A stretch of DNA of 64,000 bases, taken from Gordionus sp. m RMFG-2023. Taxonomy: Eukaryota; Nematomorpha; Gordioida; Chordodea; Parachordodidae. Location of the stretch: contig NC_088778.1 in the NCBI RefSeq assembly GCF_954871325.1, forward strand, positions 1,550,001 through 1,614,000, written 5' to 3'. Below the pieces are notes generated by a model that saw nothing but the letters and a program-made list of their open reading frames with translations, did not search any database and had not been told where the DNA came from. Shown here piece by piece: positions 12,408 through 23,489 of this stretch (positions are counted from its first letter, which is position 1; each line of letters opens with the position of its first letter). The translations under genes were made by a program, and so were the position numbers.

Positions 12408-14012
12408 TTACCTATAGGCAAAATGCTTGCACGAGTCGCAATGGTTGATGATGATTCTTAGGAGACGGTTTCTGTAAAGAGGCGAGGTTAGGATGATCAC
12501 GTAAGGGGTCAGTAAATATTGGGTATACATGAACATGTATATCTGTAGTTGAAACTTGTAGTTGACTATCACGCGCTCGGTTTCCCAGGATTCCCCTTTT
12601 ACGTACAAAAAGATGAACCACGGGAGAGAAAATACGATAGCCATTATGCTTAAACATATTGTCAGAATGGTTAAATCCTTGTTCTTAGCCTTTATAATTT
12701 CTAGTTTTGTTGAAGAACCCACCAAGAAGGAATTGTTTGTGCTTCGAGTTCCGCTGCCCATCGCTGATATAGCCGAATTTCTAGATGGGGGACTAATGCT
12801 GGGAATGATAGATATGTCTTCATTATGAACATTTCCGTAACTTGCAAAATTATTTGTCTCGTAGTCTTTGGGCAATTTAGATTTAGGTAATGAAATCCTT
12901 TCAGCATCAATATTCCTACCCTGTGGGATAGGATAGATTTTATTGTTACAACTACTGAGATGGTTGAAGTTAAATGATTCATCCGAAGTAAGGACGATGG
13001 ACTTAAAATGCAGATAAATCAATAATTTATTGAACATATTTTTAAATTTATCGAATAAGGCGGATAAATTTAACCGATCATAATTATTTTTCAAAACCGG
13101 CCGTAGATCTTTGGCTACCTCATTGCGTGTAATCACGTTGCTGCGTTTTATATCGCTTGATGTTGTTAATAAGAAATCGTTTATTTTATTGATTCTTAGC
13201 TTAGACCGTTGCAAGAACATTCTCATAGTTATGGCGTTGCAAACGATTAAAATGATGCAAGGGAGGAAATCCGTTAATATTGCTTCTATTTTATCGTACA
13301 CTGAGGAAAAATGGGCTAAATTGCTCAAAAAGACTATATCGTATCTAACAAATGTGCCAACAGTGACATTTAGACTCTTGTAATATGAAGGCGTACCCCT
13401 CTCTACTGAGGTTACAATATTATGTCCGTTACTTCTATTATTTCCTTTATCAGTAACGTTGGTTCTAATAACCCTGAAATAAGTTATAAAGGGGATCGGT
13501 AAAAGAAAGTTGCTTAGTAGAATGTCTAAGACGTATTTTTTGACGCGGCTTAGGGTGAAATTGGTCTTGTAGTAGAACGGGTATCTGACCGCTATCATCC
13601 TGTCCAAGGAAATGAAGGCCAGGTGGAAATTGATGAAGCCCATCAGGCTATCCTCCAAAAACCATTCTAAATGGGCGAACCAGATGCTGGAAGCGAATGT
13701 ATGCGACTTCTCGAGATTCCACAGATGGTAAAGTGTCCCCGGAAGAATGACTAGGAGCACCGTTATCCCGAATACCGCTAAAACGAGAAAATAGAATGCC
13801 GATTTCTTTTCCGCTGAGCCGCGCATGCGCATTTTAGAGATAAAAACTATCAGTAGAATATTAGAAAATATTCCCATCGCTATGATGAAGCTTATGTATC
13901 TGGCAGAGGTGTAACGCAACGATTCATATTCTTCTCCGTCACCGCCATTCGATACTTTTTTAAAATAGATTCTTGATCCTTGCAAGGAAGATTCGTTTAA
14001 CTCCGTCGACAT
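12408..14012 (-). CDS. GPCR A: divergent rhodopsin-like seven-transmembrane receptor, intronless
   Basis: A single exon encodes 534 residues. Seven hydrophobic segments lie near residues 37-60, 73-95, 108-135, 160-182, 240-266, 450-472 and 490-512. TM3 ends in SLDRMIAVRYPFYY, a DRM version of the class-A DRY motif. TM5 keeps a proline (DFLPCIILIVCN), TM6 reads FSLPW where CWLP is usual, and TM7 has TPYVIILTS in place of NPxxY, followed by YRNRLLR. I see no TM3/ECL2 disulfide cysteine pair and no TM2 aspartate. ECL2 has three N-glycosylation sequons (N185, N192, N215). The third intracellular loop is about 180 residues and holds RISLP at 372-376. The ATG at 14012 is the first in frame and aligns with paralogue B. 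The ligand is unknown. A plasma-membrane receptor is inferred from topology. Confidence 0.85.
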   Translation of the reverse strand: MSTELNESSLQGSRIYFKKVSNGGDGEEYESLRYTSARYISFIIAMGIFSNILLIVFISKMRMRGSAEKKSAFYFLVLAVFGITVLLVILPGTLYHLWNLEKSHTFASSIWFAHLEWFLEDSLMGFINFHLAFISLDRMIAVRYPFYYKTNFTLSRVKKYVLDILLSNFLLPIPFITYFRVIRTNVTDKGNNRSNGHNIVTSVERGTPSYYKSLNVTVGTFVRYDIVFLSNLAHFSSVYDKIEAILTDFLPCIILIVCNAITMRMFLQRSKLRINKINDFLLTTSSDIKRSNVITRNEVAKDLRPVLKNNYDRLNLSALFDKFKNMFNKLLIYLHFKSIVLTSDESFNFNHLSSCNNKIYPIPQGRNIDAERISLPKSKLPKDYETNNFASYGNVHNEDISIIPSISPPSRNSAISAMGSGTRSTNNSFLVGSSTKLEIIKAKNKDLTILTICLSIMAIVFSLPWFIFLYVKGESWETERVIVNYKFQLQIYMFMYTQYLLTPYVIILTSPLYRNRLLRIIINHCDSCKHFAYR

Positions 14013-14245
14013 TTTTTTTTTTCAAAATATATTTTTAATTTTTTTTTGAAAAATTGAATCGTTCAATTTATTTGGCTATGCTTTAAAAAAAAATTTGTTT
14101 TTATATATTATAAACCATTATAATTAATAAATTTAAAAAAATATATAAAATAACGAAATTTTTTATGTTTAATTTTTTTGCCAGAAATGGTAGTTATTAT
14201 AAGTCAATTAAAATTTAATTGCCCTGATTTTTCTTCAAGTTCATC
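14013..14245 (-). promoter_or_regulatory. 5' flank of GPCR A shared with GPCR B
   Basis: Read on the minus strand, this flank matches 26581-26763 upstream of GPCR B. Shared blocks are GTGAACTTGAA/GATGAACTTGAA, GGGCAATTAAATTTTAATTG, ACTTATAA and TTAATTATAATGGTTT. It may hold promoter or 5' UTR, or may simply be part of the duplicated segment. No named motif is recognisable. Confidence 0.45.
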
Positions 14246-14391
14246 TTGTATTAACTAATATTATCAATCCTTTTCTGGGTAGGATAATTATTTGGGTTTT
14301 TATTATATATGATATACACATATAATAATTAATTACATATTTTGGCGAAAAGGTAATAATTAATTTTTTTTAAAAAAAACAATATTTTCTC

Positions 14392-15215
14392 CTGGGATAT
14401 TCCGCTCGATGAAGGGCTCCGTCGCTTATCCAAAATCGAGCCTTCACGACGACGAATCACAGTTTTATCACCAGTTGTCAGAGTTGTTAAAAGATACTTT
14501 TTAAATGGATCTAGATACAGATACAACGTCTAAAATAATATCTAGATACAGATTATTTAATCAAAAATCTATCTAGATACAGATTATTTAATCAAAAATC
14601 TATCTAGATACAGATACCACATTTTTATATCTAGATACAGGATCTAGATACTTGTATCTAGATCCTTTAACAACTCTGCCAATTGTACCCTAGGATCCGG
14701 TTACGAGTTTCTGGAAACCGTACCCTCTAACAACCTTGATTGGTTGCTTTCCGCCGACGAGCCAAGATTTGCTATTGGACAACGGCTCAATTGCGAAATT
14801 GTTCCACCGTACCAATGTTAACATTGCGAAACCAGCGTCGATCGCCATTGTCCATTTTGTCGAGGCCGTTTTCCGCGGCACACCATACGTAATGATATCA
14901 TATTAGGTGCACTCAAATCCGCAAGCTTTCATAGACTTGAACTAACCGGAATTTTTAGAAACCGATGTGTCCTTGACTTGGGTCAAAAGGTCAGCCCCTG
15001 GTTCGGGACTTCACCTGCATTGACCCAAATGCACCATCTAACTGCAACGTCGAAACCCCTAGCAGAATCTCTAGAAAAATTATCAAGTACAGTTCCATAG
15101 ACCCTTCTTCCTTACTCACACCCATCGCCTGCTCCATTCGACGTTTTTTTTTAAAAAAAATTAGGCAAATGGATTCGTGAAAAAACCGATCAGCCTGAGG
15201 AATTACCTCTTCTCG
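14392..15215 (+). pseudogene. Decayed non-LTR-type retroelement tail (cysteine-rich C-terminal region), split by a MITE
   Basis: The plus strand reads WDIPLDEGLRRL before the MITE. After it come FAIGQRLNCEI, a C-x2-C pair broken by an in-frame stop (YQC-stop-HCETSVD), HCPFCRGRFPRH, RNDIILGALKSA, and SPALTQMHHLTATSK further on. This order (W-D-P, then GLRLG, then a Cys/His cluster ending in GR-x-RH, then N-D-I-I) matches the C-terminal part commonly found downstream of reverse transcriptase in one class of invertebrate retroelements, as I recall that family. It is broken by stops and at least one frameshift, and the reverse transcriptase itself is absent. It is interrupted at 14479-14678 by a hAT-A MITE. 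Confidence 0.6.
14479..14678 (-). mobile_element. hAT-A MITE (200 bp) with 8-bp target-site duplication
   Basis: It starts CAGAGTTGTTAAAAGATAC and ends CCTTTAACAACTCTG, with 14-bp-class terminal inverted repeats. The CAGAG end is typical of hAT transposons. The flanks are CCAGTTGT (14471-14478) and CCAATTGT (14679-14686), a 7/8 match of the 8-bp length expected for hAT. The interior holds a short tandem duplication of the AGATTATTTAATCAAAAATC block. It is in the opposite orientation to the copy at 35830. Confidence 0.85.
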
Positions 15216-16240
15216 CAAAAAAGACTTGCTACCACCATTTATCTCTCTAACTATCCTTCCATATCTATTCTTTCTCTATTCCCCTTCCCATTCCTGGCTT
15301 CCTACATATATTTTTTAATCCCTTATCCTTTTTCCGTAAACTCTATTTCCTAGAAATCAACTAATTTATAAGCTATTCACATTTTAATTGGCGTATTATA
15401 TCAGCCGCTATTCTAATAAAGTGGCCTATGACCTCGGAAATAAAACTCAGACATGAAACACGATTTAGTAGTGTTTAGGTTAAGATTATTTATTCAAGGT
15501 TTATAATAAGATTTTCTTCGATATCATAATTTTTTAATTTTAATTTTAGTTTATTTGGTAAAAGGTAGGGGGGGGGGATTCTTATTCAAAAAAAATATCC
15601 AATCTGGGCTGCTGCACAGCTGTTTTATTTGGTAATACCCCCCTTTAAAAACAAAGACCATTGAGTGGTACCTTAAATAGGTTATCAAGTACTTAAAAAA
15701 AATATATATGATAATTATAAGAAAATTTTTTTTTTTAAATTTAAAAATGTTTGATATATATAAATAAATAATATTTTATCCAAATAATACCAATCTCGAA
15801 AAACCAAAATATTAAAAACGAATTCAATGATCAATAATTTCGATAATTCTTTTTTTTAGGTTCCTTTTTTTCCCATTCCATCACTTCCGCAATCGGCCGT
15901 AAAGTAAAATCTTAACTACTTTTGAGCATAAGCTCTGCCACAATAGACGTCTAAAGGAAGGGGATGCCAGCGATCCTGTCCTTCCACGATCCCAACCCTG
16001 AAATAGACAAAATAAAAATGAAGATAAAGGGTAAATAATTGTCAAAACATATCGTTATGCGCAATAGCTTTGGTAAAAATTAATTTAGGCCACATTTTAT
16101 GGATAAAACATATTCATGTCAACTAAATACTTAATGAAAAGTAAGTTCCCTAACAATAGAGATCAAATTATCGTATGATTTTAGAAACATTTATGGTCAA
16201 CCAAAAAAATTTAAGGGTAATACAAAGATCTATTAATATC
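15216..16240. other. Intergenic, no gene seen
   Basis: Holds weak continuation of the retroelement-like reading to about 15260, a nine-G run near 15569, and AT-rich sequence. No gene or RNA is recognised. Confidence 0.5.
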
Positions 16241-16680
16241 CCCTGGGTGGCCTAGTGGGTTTATGATGTGTGCTTGGAAGCACAAGGTCCCAGGTTCAAT
16301 CCTGGTAAGGAACATAAAAAGTTTCAGGTTTTTCTTTGATGATAAGTGTGTAAGGATATATGCTAGGAATAATTTCTCTGGGAAATGCCTCCCCGGTTAC
16401 CGACAAGCTTGGACAGCCGGGTACTAGGATACGTCCAACAAACCAAAAATGAAAGATGGTCAGACCTCGTCGGCCATTCAAGGATATTAGAAGGAACCGA
16501 TAAGAATACTCCGGTAGGATATCTGTCGATATTGATACTTCGGTGTGAGATCAAGATACAATGATGGCGATACTCCGGTGGAGGATACAAATGGAACACA
16601 TAAGAAACTTCGGTGGGGATTATCAGAGATAAAAAGAGATAGGATAGCATGAATAAATGTGGAGAATATTGAAAGAGCTT
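16241..16680 (+). mobile_element. tRNA-derived SINE-like repeat, copy 1
   Basis: A polymerase III A box (TGGCCTAGTGG, 16248-16258) and B box (GGTTCAATCC, 16293-16302) lie 45 bases apart, as in a tRNA. The anticodon arm does not fold with a seven-base loop, so this is not a working tRNA. The tRNA head and the following ~40 bases recur at 23490-23603 on the other strand. The 3' body here carries four spaced CTCCGGTGGGGAT-like motifs between about 16508 and 16620. The 3' limit is approximate. Confidence 0.6.
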
Positions 16681-17347
16681 ACCACCAGAAAAGGGTGAAA
16701 CTTATAGAGAAAAAAATAAATAAAAAATCTATTTGTATTCTAATCACTTTTAGTGCAGAAGATTTTTTGTTGTTGTTTAGGATCCTCAAATACGTGTTTT
16801 CTGATCATTATTTTACCTTAAAATTCCAATGGGATTGATTTCTAAGAAAATCTTTAATTACGTCATCTTCAAAGACTTTTTGCTCAAAAAATTTTTTAAA
16901 AAAAAGACGAGGGCCTTATAATGATTGGATAAACCAAAAAAAATAAACATTTTCTGGTTATAATTGATAGCCAATTAATATGCAAATCACATGATCGACT
17001 GACCACGTGGAATAATGGAACATACGAAGAAGAGGTTTCAAAAGTCCAAGTTACCCCTTTCCGCCCCCTCCCCACCCATTTTTTAAAAAAGTCGGACTTT
17101 CGGGTGGGCAGGTTATAACCCCCCTTCACCTACCCTTTTTTTTAAAAAAAAGAATAAATTAAATCGAAAAAACTGATTGTTATAATAACAATTTTGTCTT
17201 TAAATATATTCTTCGTATTTATTTGTAAATAATCGACCCGTATAAAAATATATCCGTAATCATAATTTTTTAAAATAATGAGCAAAAACTAATGCGAAAC
17301 GTTATCTATTTAATGATATTCTAAATAATGACTCATTAGTCAGATGA
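16681..17347. other. Intergenic, no gene seen
   Basis: Contains T-run/A-run palindromes (about 16888-16903 and 17135-17150) and C-rich runs. It lies 3' of the M20 dipeptidase. No terminator or polyadenylation element can be assigned securely. Confidence 0.4.
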
Positions 17348-19015
17348 TTAACCGGAAAGGGAATGGTGCTCGGAGAGTTGGTATATGTAAGAGACTAAAC
17401 TTTTTATACCCATGATATGGCGATTGATGTTGATATGTTCGTGTTGCGAATGAGCTCCATCCGAGGCGTAGGATAGGGGAATCAGTATTAAACCGTTACT
17501 TGGATCCTTCAGATATTTCGATAAGTAAAGGGCCGCTGGAACTGTACCACCGTCTCTAGTGAGATCCGGGTACCTTCCGTACACTCTTTTCAAAGCTTCT
17601 GATGCCAATTCAAAATTTTTAGACTTGTAGTTTGTTAGCCATGGGTCAAACTCGTCCTCGGTAAATATGCTGAGAGAATTGTTAGTTCTATATTCCTCGT
17701 GTAACTTTGTTACATAACTGATCACGTTTTTCTTTACCTTTCTAATATTTTGACTGGGAACGAGTCTAATCGAAAATTTACCTATAACCTTGTGCGGTAT
17801 AACAGTTTTGGTGCCAGGTTCTGAAAAGGCCCCCTCGATACCGTGTATGCTTAAAGATGGCTCCCTCCATTTATGGGACAGGGCTTCTAATTTTGAGGAA
17901 TGTAACAGGGGCCCCAAAGATCCCACAGATTCTTTATAGTCCTCCAAATTAAAATTGAAATTGGTGTACGCTTTGATTTCGGCTTCGGTCAAGGAATCGA
18001 TATCGTCGTAGACCCCAGGAATTTTTATGCGACCGGATGTTGCGTTGCTCAACTCGGACAAGATTTCTACGAGCTCGGCCATCGATTCGTGGACGGAACC
18101 GCCGTAAACTCCCGAATGGAGATCCCGCGATGCGCTCTGAATTTGCAGGTAAAATTCGATCAATCCCCTTAGTCCATAGGTCAAACAAGGAGTTTCTGTA
18201 TTGGGACAAAAATTATCGGATATCACGGCGTAATCTGTTCCTTCGAAAAATCCTTTCTCCTGCTTTAGGATCCTTCTTAACCCAAAGGATCCCGATTCTT
18301 CCGTTGTTTCCAAGAAGAATTTTATCTTCATGGGTACGCAGATGTCCAGGTCGATCAAAGCTCTAACGGCATTCATCCACGCCAGAATAGGCCCCTTGTT
18401 ATCGGTTGCACCGCGCCCATAAAAGTTATCGCCAACTTCCGTCAATACGAATGGGTCCGATGTCCAACCGTCGGATTCGTGCGCCGGTACTACGTCCAAA
18501 TGACCGTACACGAGGAGAGTTATGTTGTTAGATGATACAGATCCGGAGCGCGGTAAAGTGCTAAACAGGAAAGGAGGTCCGAAAGTTGGGAACAGCGATT
18601 CTCCCTTGTGGCGCAGTTTGTTAAAATGTTTGTGGAGAGTGGACTTTTTCTTCTTGTCCCGCTTAACTTTGTAATTCAAAAATTTGGCGTCGGACGTGAA
18701 GCCCATATTCCTGAATTTATTTTGAGACCATTCAACCACGCGTACGAGTTCCGGGTAATTTTTGGGAAACGCGGAAATACTCGGGAGCCTTACGGCTTCC
18801 GCTAACTCTTCAATATAATTATCTTTGTTACTATCGATGTGGTCGAATATATCTTGCAGAATTTTGTCATCTAATTTGTGGCAATCTCTGTCAAGCTGAG
18901 CCCCTCGTTCAGAATTTTCCTCCGCGCGATCTATTCCCGTAATAAAATCTTGATACATGCTCGCGAAAAAGAAAACACGTCCCAGGGAACTGAGCAACGA
19001 TTTAGGTAGTAACAT
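17348..19015 (-). CDS. M20-family metallodipeptidase, CNDP type, intronless
   Basis: A single exon encodes 555 residues. It matches cytosolic nonspecific dipeptidase / carnosinase enzymes, which cut dipeptides (for example Cys-Gly) using two divalent metals. Visible metal ligands by family analogy are H172 (YGHLDV), D205 (TDNKGP, bridging), E240 (TTEESGS, with general base E239), D267 (ISDN) and H522 (GAHSQ). D174 and H300 (DLHSGVYGGSVHE) are also present, so all catalytic positions are intact. Other family blocks are LTYGLRG, HGIEGAFSEPGTKTVIP, GKFSIRLVP and TRDGGTVPA. Against ~475 residues for CNDP2 it has a ~45-residue N-terminal extension and a basic insertion around 113-160 containing KRDKKKK. 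Likely cytosolic: residues 1-20 are mildly hydrophobic but not a clear signal peptide. Being intronless beside the ten-exon S9 gene is odd and suggests a retrocopy or intron loss. Confidence 0.92.
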   Translation of the reverse strand: MLLPKSLLSSLGRVFFFASMYQDFITGIDRAEENSERGAQLDRDCHKLDDKILQDIFDHIDSNKDNYIEELAEAVRLPSISAFPKNYPELVRVVEWSQNKFRNMGFTSDAKFLNYKVKRDKKKKSTLHKHFNKLRHKGESLFPTFGPPFLFSTLPRSGSVSSNNITLLVYGHLDVVPAHESDGWTSDPFVLTEVGDNFYGRGATDNKGPILAWMNAVRALIDLDICVPMKIKFFLETTEESGSFGLRRILKQEKGFFEGTDYAVISDNFCPNTETPCLTYGLRGLIEFYLQIQSASRDLHSGVYGGSVHESMAELVEILSELSNATSGRIKIPGVYDDIDSLTEAEIKAYTNFNFNLEDYKESVGSLGPLLHSSKLEALSHKWREPSLSIHGIEGAFSEPGTKTVIPHKVIGKFSIRLVPSQNIRKVKKNVISYVTKLHEEYRTNNSLSIFTEDEFDPWLTNYKSKNFELASEALKRVYGRYPDLTRDGGTVPAALYLSKYLKDPSNGLILIPLSYASDGAHSQHEHININRHIMGIKSLVSYIYQLSEHHSLSG

Positions 19016-20194
19016 GTCTTCAGTTGAAAATATCTATGAATCGAAATGAAAATTAAATTTAAGTTAACTTATAATAATGGGGCAGTCCCGTTTATTTTGT
19101 TTTGTGGTCTATAATACACTTATTATAATCCTGTGCCAGCTGGCCCGGGGTTGAAAGAACTAACATTTCCTTTGATCATTAATCACCCTTACTTACGATT
19201 CAAATAAATAAGTCAATGTGACCCTAAGCCCCCCCCCCCCCTTTCCCGTCCTAAAATGACAAAAAATATAAAATGATTCGATTATAAAAACGGATAATGG
19301 TTACGCATTTCCGCCACGCCCCTAGATTTTAATTTAATGACCCCACGATACGTACTACCCCCCCCCCCCTCCCATTATCACTTAAAATGGCCCCCAGCGA
19401 GAAATCGACATCCCGATAAAAAAAAGAACCAACCTTTTAATATTTTTTTTAAATAAGAAAGAAAGAAAGAAAGAACGAAAGAAAGAAGAAAGAAAGAAAT
19501 TTAATTTAATTAAAATACTAAGAAGAACAAATATATTCATTTATGATAAAGAAAGAAAGAAAGAAAAGAACTCTTTGGCTAATATTTAAAAAAACATTAT
19601 CCGTAAAAGATTTTTTCTGGGAATGGAAGAGAAGGGGGTTAGTAAATACTCTAAGCGTGCTAGATTACATTTCCGGTTTAACGCTGGTTTTTAAATTTTA
19701 TTGAGTCGCCACTGGGTAACGGATTTAAAATCGAGAGATTACGAATCCCCATACGACACGTTATTATTCTTTCTTTTTAAGCTATGGCCTAAATCATTTT
19801 TGAAAAAATAAAATTTATGTTTTTTTTGGACATGTTTTTATTTTTTTTTTACATTTAAAAGTTTTTCCAAAGTTTTGTGAATTTAATTTAATTTTTCGTA
19901 TTTTGGACACGGCCTAAACAATTATAAGCGAAAAACGAGGCAGAAAATGAAAGAATTATATTAAAGGGCGATATTGTAATCCATTGGAATAAAATCTCTT
20001 TTTTTTTTTAAAAAAAAATAAATAAATAATTTAAATGTAACTGTATCTGTAAAAAAAATGAAACCAGTCGTGTAACTGATTTGTTGTAAAACATATGGCC
20101 GTATATTTGTACAACAACCTTTTCTTATAAATTGGTTTGACTTGCTTATTATAATTATTGCAAAAAAATCAGTGTTGGGTTCGGTTTTGAGCCG

Positions 20195-20270
20195 TTTTTT
20201 AAAACCGGATAACTCAGTTTTTTAAAACCGGCTAACTCAGTTTTTTTAAACCGGCTAACTCAGTTTTTTT
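20195..20270. repeat. Three short tandem units of AAACCGG(A/C)TAACTCAG
   Basis: About 23-bp units: ACCGGATAACTCAGTTTTTT, then ACCGGCTAACTCAG twice, each followed by a T run. Noncoding. Confidence 0.8.
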
Positions 20271-20418
20271 TTAGCCAGGAAAAATTTGCTTAAGCCTCAA
20301 GACTTTGGATAATAATATATCTAGGCACCTTTTATTAATAAAAGCAAGTTAAAACAAATTGTTGTTAGAAATGTATGGGAAATGTTGTAGAAGTAGAACA
20401 AATCAAGCGTTCTACGAG

Positions 20419-20447
20419 GCCAGGGTCCAAAATACTTGGACCCTGGC
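20419..20447. repeat. Perfect 12-bp stem hairpin
   Basis: GCCAGGGTCCAA (20419-20430), loop AATAC, then the exact complement TTGGACCCTGGC (20436-20447). No gene lies nearby that it would terminate or regulate. Confidence 0.8.
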
Positions 20448-21364
20448 TAAAATTGTATAAGATGGGGGAGCCTGACTATCATAGATAACTAATTATGATT
20501 TATTTTTTTTTACTTTCTACAGAGGGAATATATATTATAGAACGTAGCTTTTGAGTCCCAAGAATATTTTGATTAGAATATCTTTCACAATAAAGTTATC
20601 AACGGTTAGATATATTTATTATCCCTTATAGCTAGGATTAAAATTCTACAAATAAAAAAGTGTAAAAAAAAAAGTTATGTAAGTGAAGAACGCAAAACAA
20701 GGTATTTATTTCCATAACCTTGTTTTGTCGTCACCATTGTTTTTTTAAAAAAACCTCTTTAAAGGTAAAAACTTAAAAATAAGGTAAAGAAGAAGACAAA
20801 TAACACGACAATTGTCATCTTGAGTTAATTTATTAATGATAGCGTTTTTAATTGTTATAGTCGTTTCATTAAATTACCGTGTTGGTAAACAACGCCATAT
20901 TGTTATTGTGATCATTTTTGGTATTACTTACTAAATGGGGAGGGGGGGGCACTGTAGAAGATGAAAAAAAAACTCGAACCTAACCTCAGGGTTCGGGGTA
21001 AATTAGAAAATTTTTTTTCCGCTTGGGGATCGCGTTATTTTTTGAGAAATATTTTTATATATATGTCATATAATATAGGGTCGGAAAAATGTGTTCCCTT
21101 TTTGTAGGCCAAAAAAAAAGACTTGGTCTCTTGATGATTTCTAATTAGTGCTTCTACGGGGTATTCAGAGCCCATCTTTTTTTTTGCGCAGATAAGATTA
21201 CCCTTAATTAGTGCGGTTAAATTGCTTGGTTAGGGTTTCAAATTAGCGTGATTTTTTGACTGGTAGACCAAATTCTTAGACCCTAGCAGCCTACCCGAGC
21301 ATCAGATATAACTAAAAAAATCGGTAAAAAAAAATTGATAACAATTCATATATAATATGATCTC

Positions 21365-21486
21365 GAAAATTCTCTTTGCACAATCAGACACGGGTTTCAT
21401 ATTTCCAAGATTTTTTTTCCCATTCGGCCCGACCCGGATAGCGGATTTCTTAAAAATCGGTCACGGTTTGTAATTTTTTTTTTCCA
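21365..21486 (+). repeat. Dispersed ~100-bp repeat, copy 1
   Basis: The stretch CAATCAGACACGGGTTTCAT through CGGATTTCTTAAAAATCGGT and CACGGTTTGT is repeated nearly unchanged at 23359-23462 in the same orientation. It contains CGGCCCGACCCGGATAG. Function unknown. Confidence 0.8.
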
Positions 21487-22996
21487 GGGTCTTGGTCTAA
21501 AAAAAAATTTCTTCTTTTATCTTCTACGAAGAATAGAATCCTCTTGAAACATATGTAGCTCTGTGGTGGCTGCCATTGAATCCTTATCTATGAAGAAAAT
21601 CTTTTTTCGGCGATATATGAAATCCCATATATATTAACTTTTTCGTATTTTTCTTATCTCCCCATTAAAAACCGGTAAGTTTTGCACCTTTAATTCCTAT
21701 TGGTCGATGGTAAATCCCTTATTTCCTGTTTCCTCTCGTAATTTAGTATATTCTTTTATATAAGTAATTAGTCATTTGATGCTATCTACCAGGCAAGAAA
21801 CCTAATTTGCCAATTTGGGGCAGATAAATATTGAGAGTGTATATCTTTTGTTGCACTTTTAATTGATTGGATAATCACCGAATAATTAATTTGTGGGGAA
21901 ATGAGTGAATGAATGCGAAAATTTGTTTCCATGATTACAACAATTTTTTTTTTTCAAATATATTTTTATATATAAAAATGAACGATTTAAAAAATATTTC
22001 GGTTCGGGCCCGAGTTATTTTGGAAAAGAAATTTTATACGATCCGGTCCGTTAACCGACGCAGACTCAGGACCGGGCCTGCGGGTTTCGGATAGATTTGC
22101 TAATATAATAATATCGGGGCGCGTATGGACTGGGGTAAAACAAAATGTATACGTAAGAATCAGGGAGGGTTATAGCTATAAAATTATGATTTTTTTGGGG
22201 AAAAATTTTAAATTTTCAAAATCTAATATTTTGATTAATACCTTTATAGTTAATAATGAATTGCGATATGTTTATCACTTTGTATTTTACGAGAAGATGT
22301 GTGTGTGTGTGTCTAACTAAATTAAAATACTATTACATAATATATATTATTATATCTATAAATAATTTAGATAAATTCATGGGAAAAAAAAATTAATAAT
22401 TACGATCCAATTCATACAATTACAATAATGCAAGATATTAAAAACAGAATTGATTCACAAAAACGGTTGTTGTAGGAAATAGAGAAGATACGTTAGAGTC
22501 CTTATTTGGCGAAAAGATCTGAATAAAGTAGGAACTAAAAATGTAATGCCAGGAAAAAATTTAAAGAGTCGGGCGGTCTTTTTGCAAAATTTTAACTGGC
22601 CGTGCCGGAAAAATTTGCTCAAAAAATTCTCAGCGGAAAGGAAGAGGGTGGGGTAGGGGCTGTACAGAAACTCTAACTAGTGATACTACCTTTTCCTAGG
22701 TATCTACCAAAATTACGAGCCTTTAATTTTTTTATTTATTCTATTCCTGCACATTGAGGGTTCTGGGAGTGGATTTACGATAAAGTAGGAGTCGGAGCAG
22801 CCATATGGTTGCTAGCAGCCAGCTTCATCATATTTTTATGATGAACATAATGTACAGTACACACACTGATTTCCCTAGAAAACTCAAAGGCACTTTTTCT
22901 TCTTAAGAGTATACCCGGTTTTTTGTTCTCTCAAAAATTGTCAATTAAATTCGTTAACTTATGACTTATGTCAGGACTTTGTTGTACCTTCTCACC
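21487..22996. other. Intergenic, no gene seen
   Basis: Includes a short GC-richer patch at about 21995-22090 and a (GT)n run near 22300. No coding or RNA feature is supported. Confidence 0.45.
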
Positions 22997-23154
22997 TAGT
23001 GTTGTTAAACGTCACTCAGTAATCGCATCCAGAAAAAATACTACGCGAGCCCTAAAGATTTTGCTCATAGAGGGTACCAAGGTCTCGACATATGTTATCG
23101 AAATCTCGAGACCTTGGGCAATCCATTTCTTGAGTTAGCCCTTTAACAACACTA
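22997..23154 (+). mobile_element. hAT-B MITE (158 bp)
   Basis: Termini TAGTGTTGTTAAA and TTTAACAACACTA are perfect inverted repeats. Flanks TTCTCACC (22989-22996) and CATTCACC (23155-23162) match at 5 of 8 positions, suggesting an old 8-bp target duplication. The interior shares AAAGATTTTGCTCATAGA with copies at 34637 and 43999. Confidence 0.75.
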
Positions 23155-23358
23155 CATTCACCTCCCTTCCCCCTTCTTCCATAAAGTATTACAACCTCTA
23201 TAAACCTATTTTGTGTATTGTCGCAAGTTAAAGTTTAACAAAAATAATACTTAAAAAACTTCTAACTTTCTTTCTTTCTTTCTATTGTTTGACTTAATAC
23301 GATGCTTTGATATAACTATCCTACGTAATATTGGAAAAAAAAACTGAACAAAATCAAG

Positions 23359-23462
23359 CCAATCAGACACGAGTTTCATATTTCCAAGATTTTTTTTCCC
23401 ATTCGGCCCGACCTGGATAGCGGATTTCTTAAAAATCGGTCACGGTTTGTGAATTTTTTTTT
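23359..23462 (+). repeat. Dispersed ~100-bp repeat, copy 2
   Basis: Direct copy of 21387-21486 with only a few changes (ACACGAG for ACACGGG, GACCTGG for GACCCGG). Confidence 0.8.
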
Positions 23463-23489
23463 CTTTCAAATTAAGATGTCTTTACCCAT

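Larger units (their letters stand above)
19016..21364. other. Intergenic, repeats only
   Basis: Contains poly-C runs at about 19229-19241 and 19358-19369, GAAA-type microsatellites near 19457-19500 and 19549-19566, a three-unit CCGGCTAACTCAG repeat near 20195-20270, and a perfect hairpin at 20419-20447. No gene is recognised. Confidence 0.5.

Noticed and set aside
16241-16313. Functional tRNA gene
   Set aside because: A and B boxes are present, but the anticodon stem pairs only around a six-base loop and the acceptor ends do not pair; a second diverged copy with a shared tail favours a SINE.
20419-20447. Rho-independent-type terminator
   Set aside because: The 12-bp hairpin is perfect, but this is eukaryotic DNA, no U-tract follows and no gene ends nearby.
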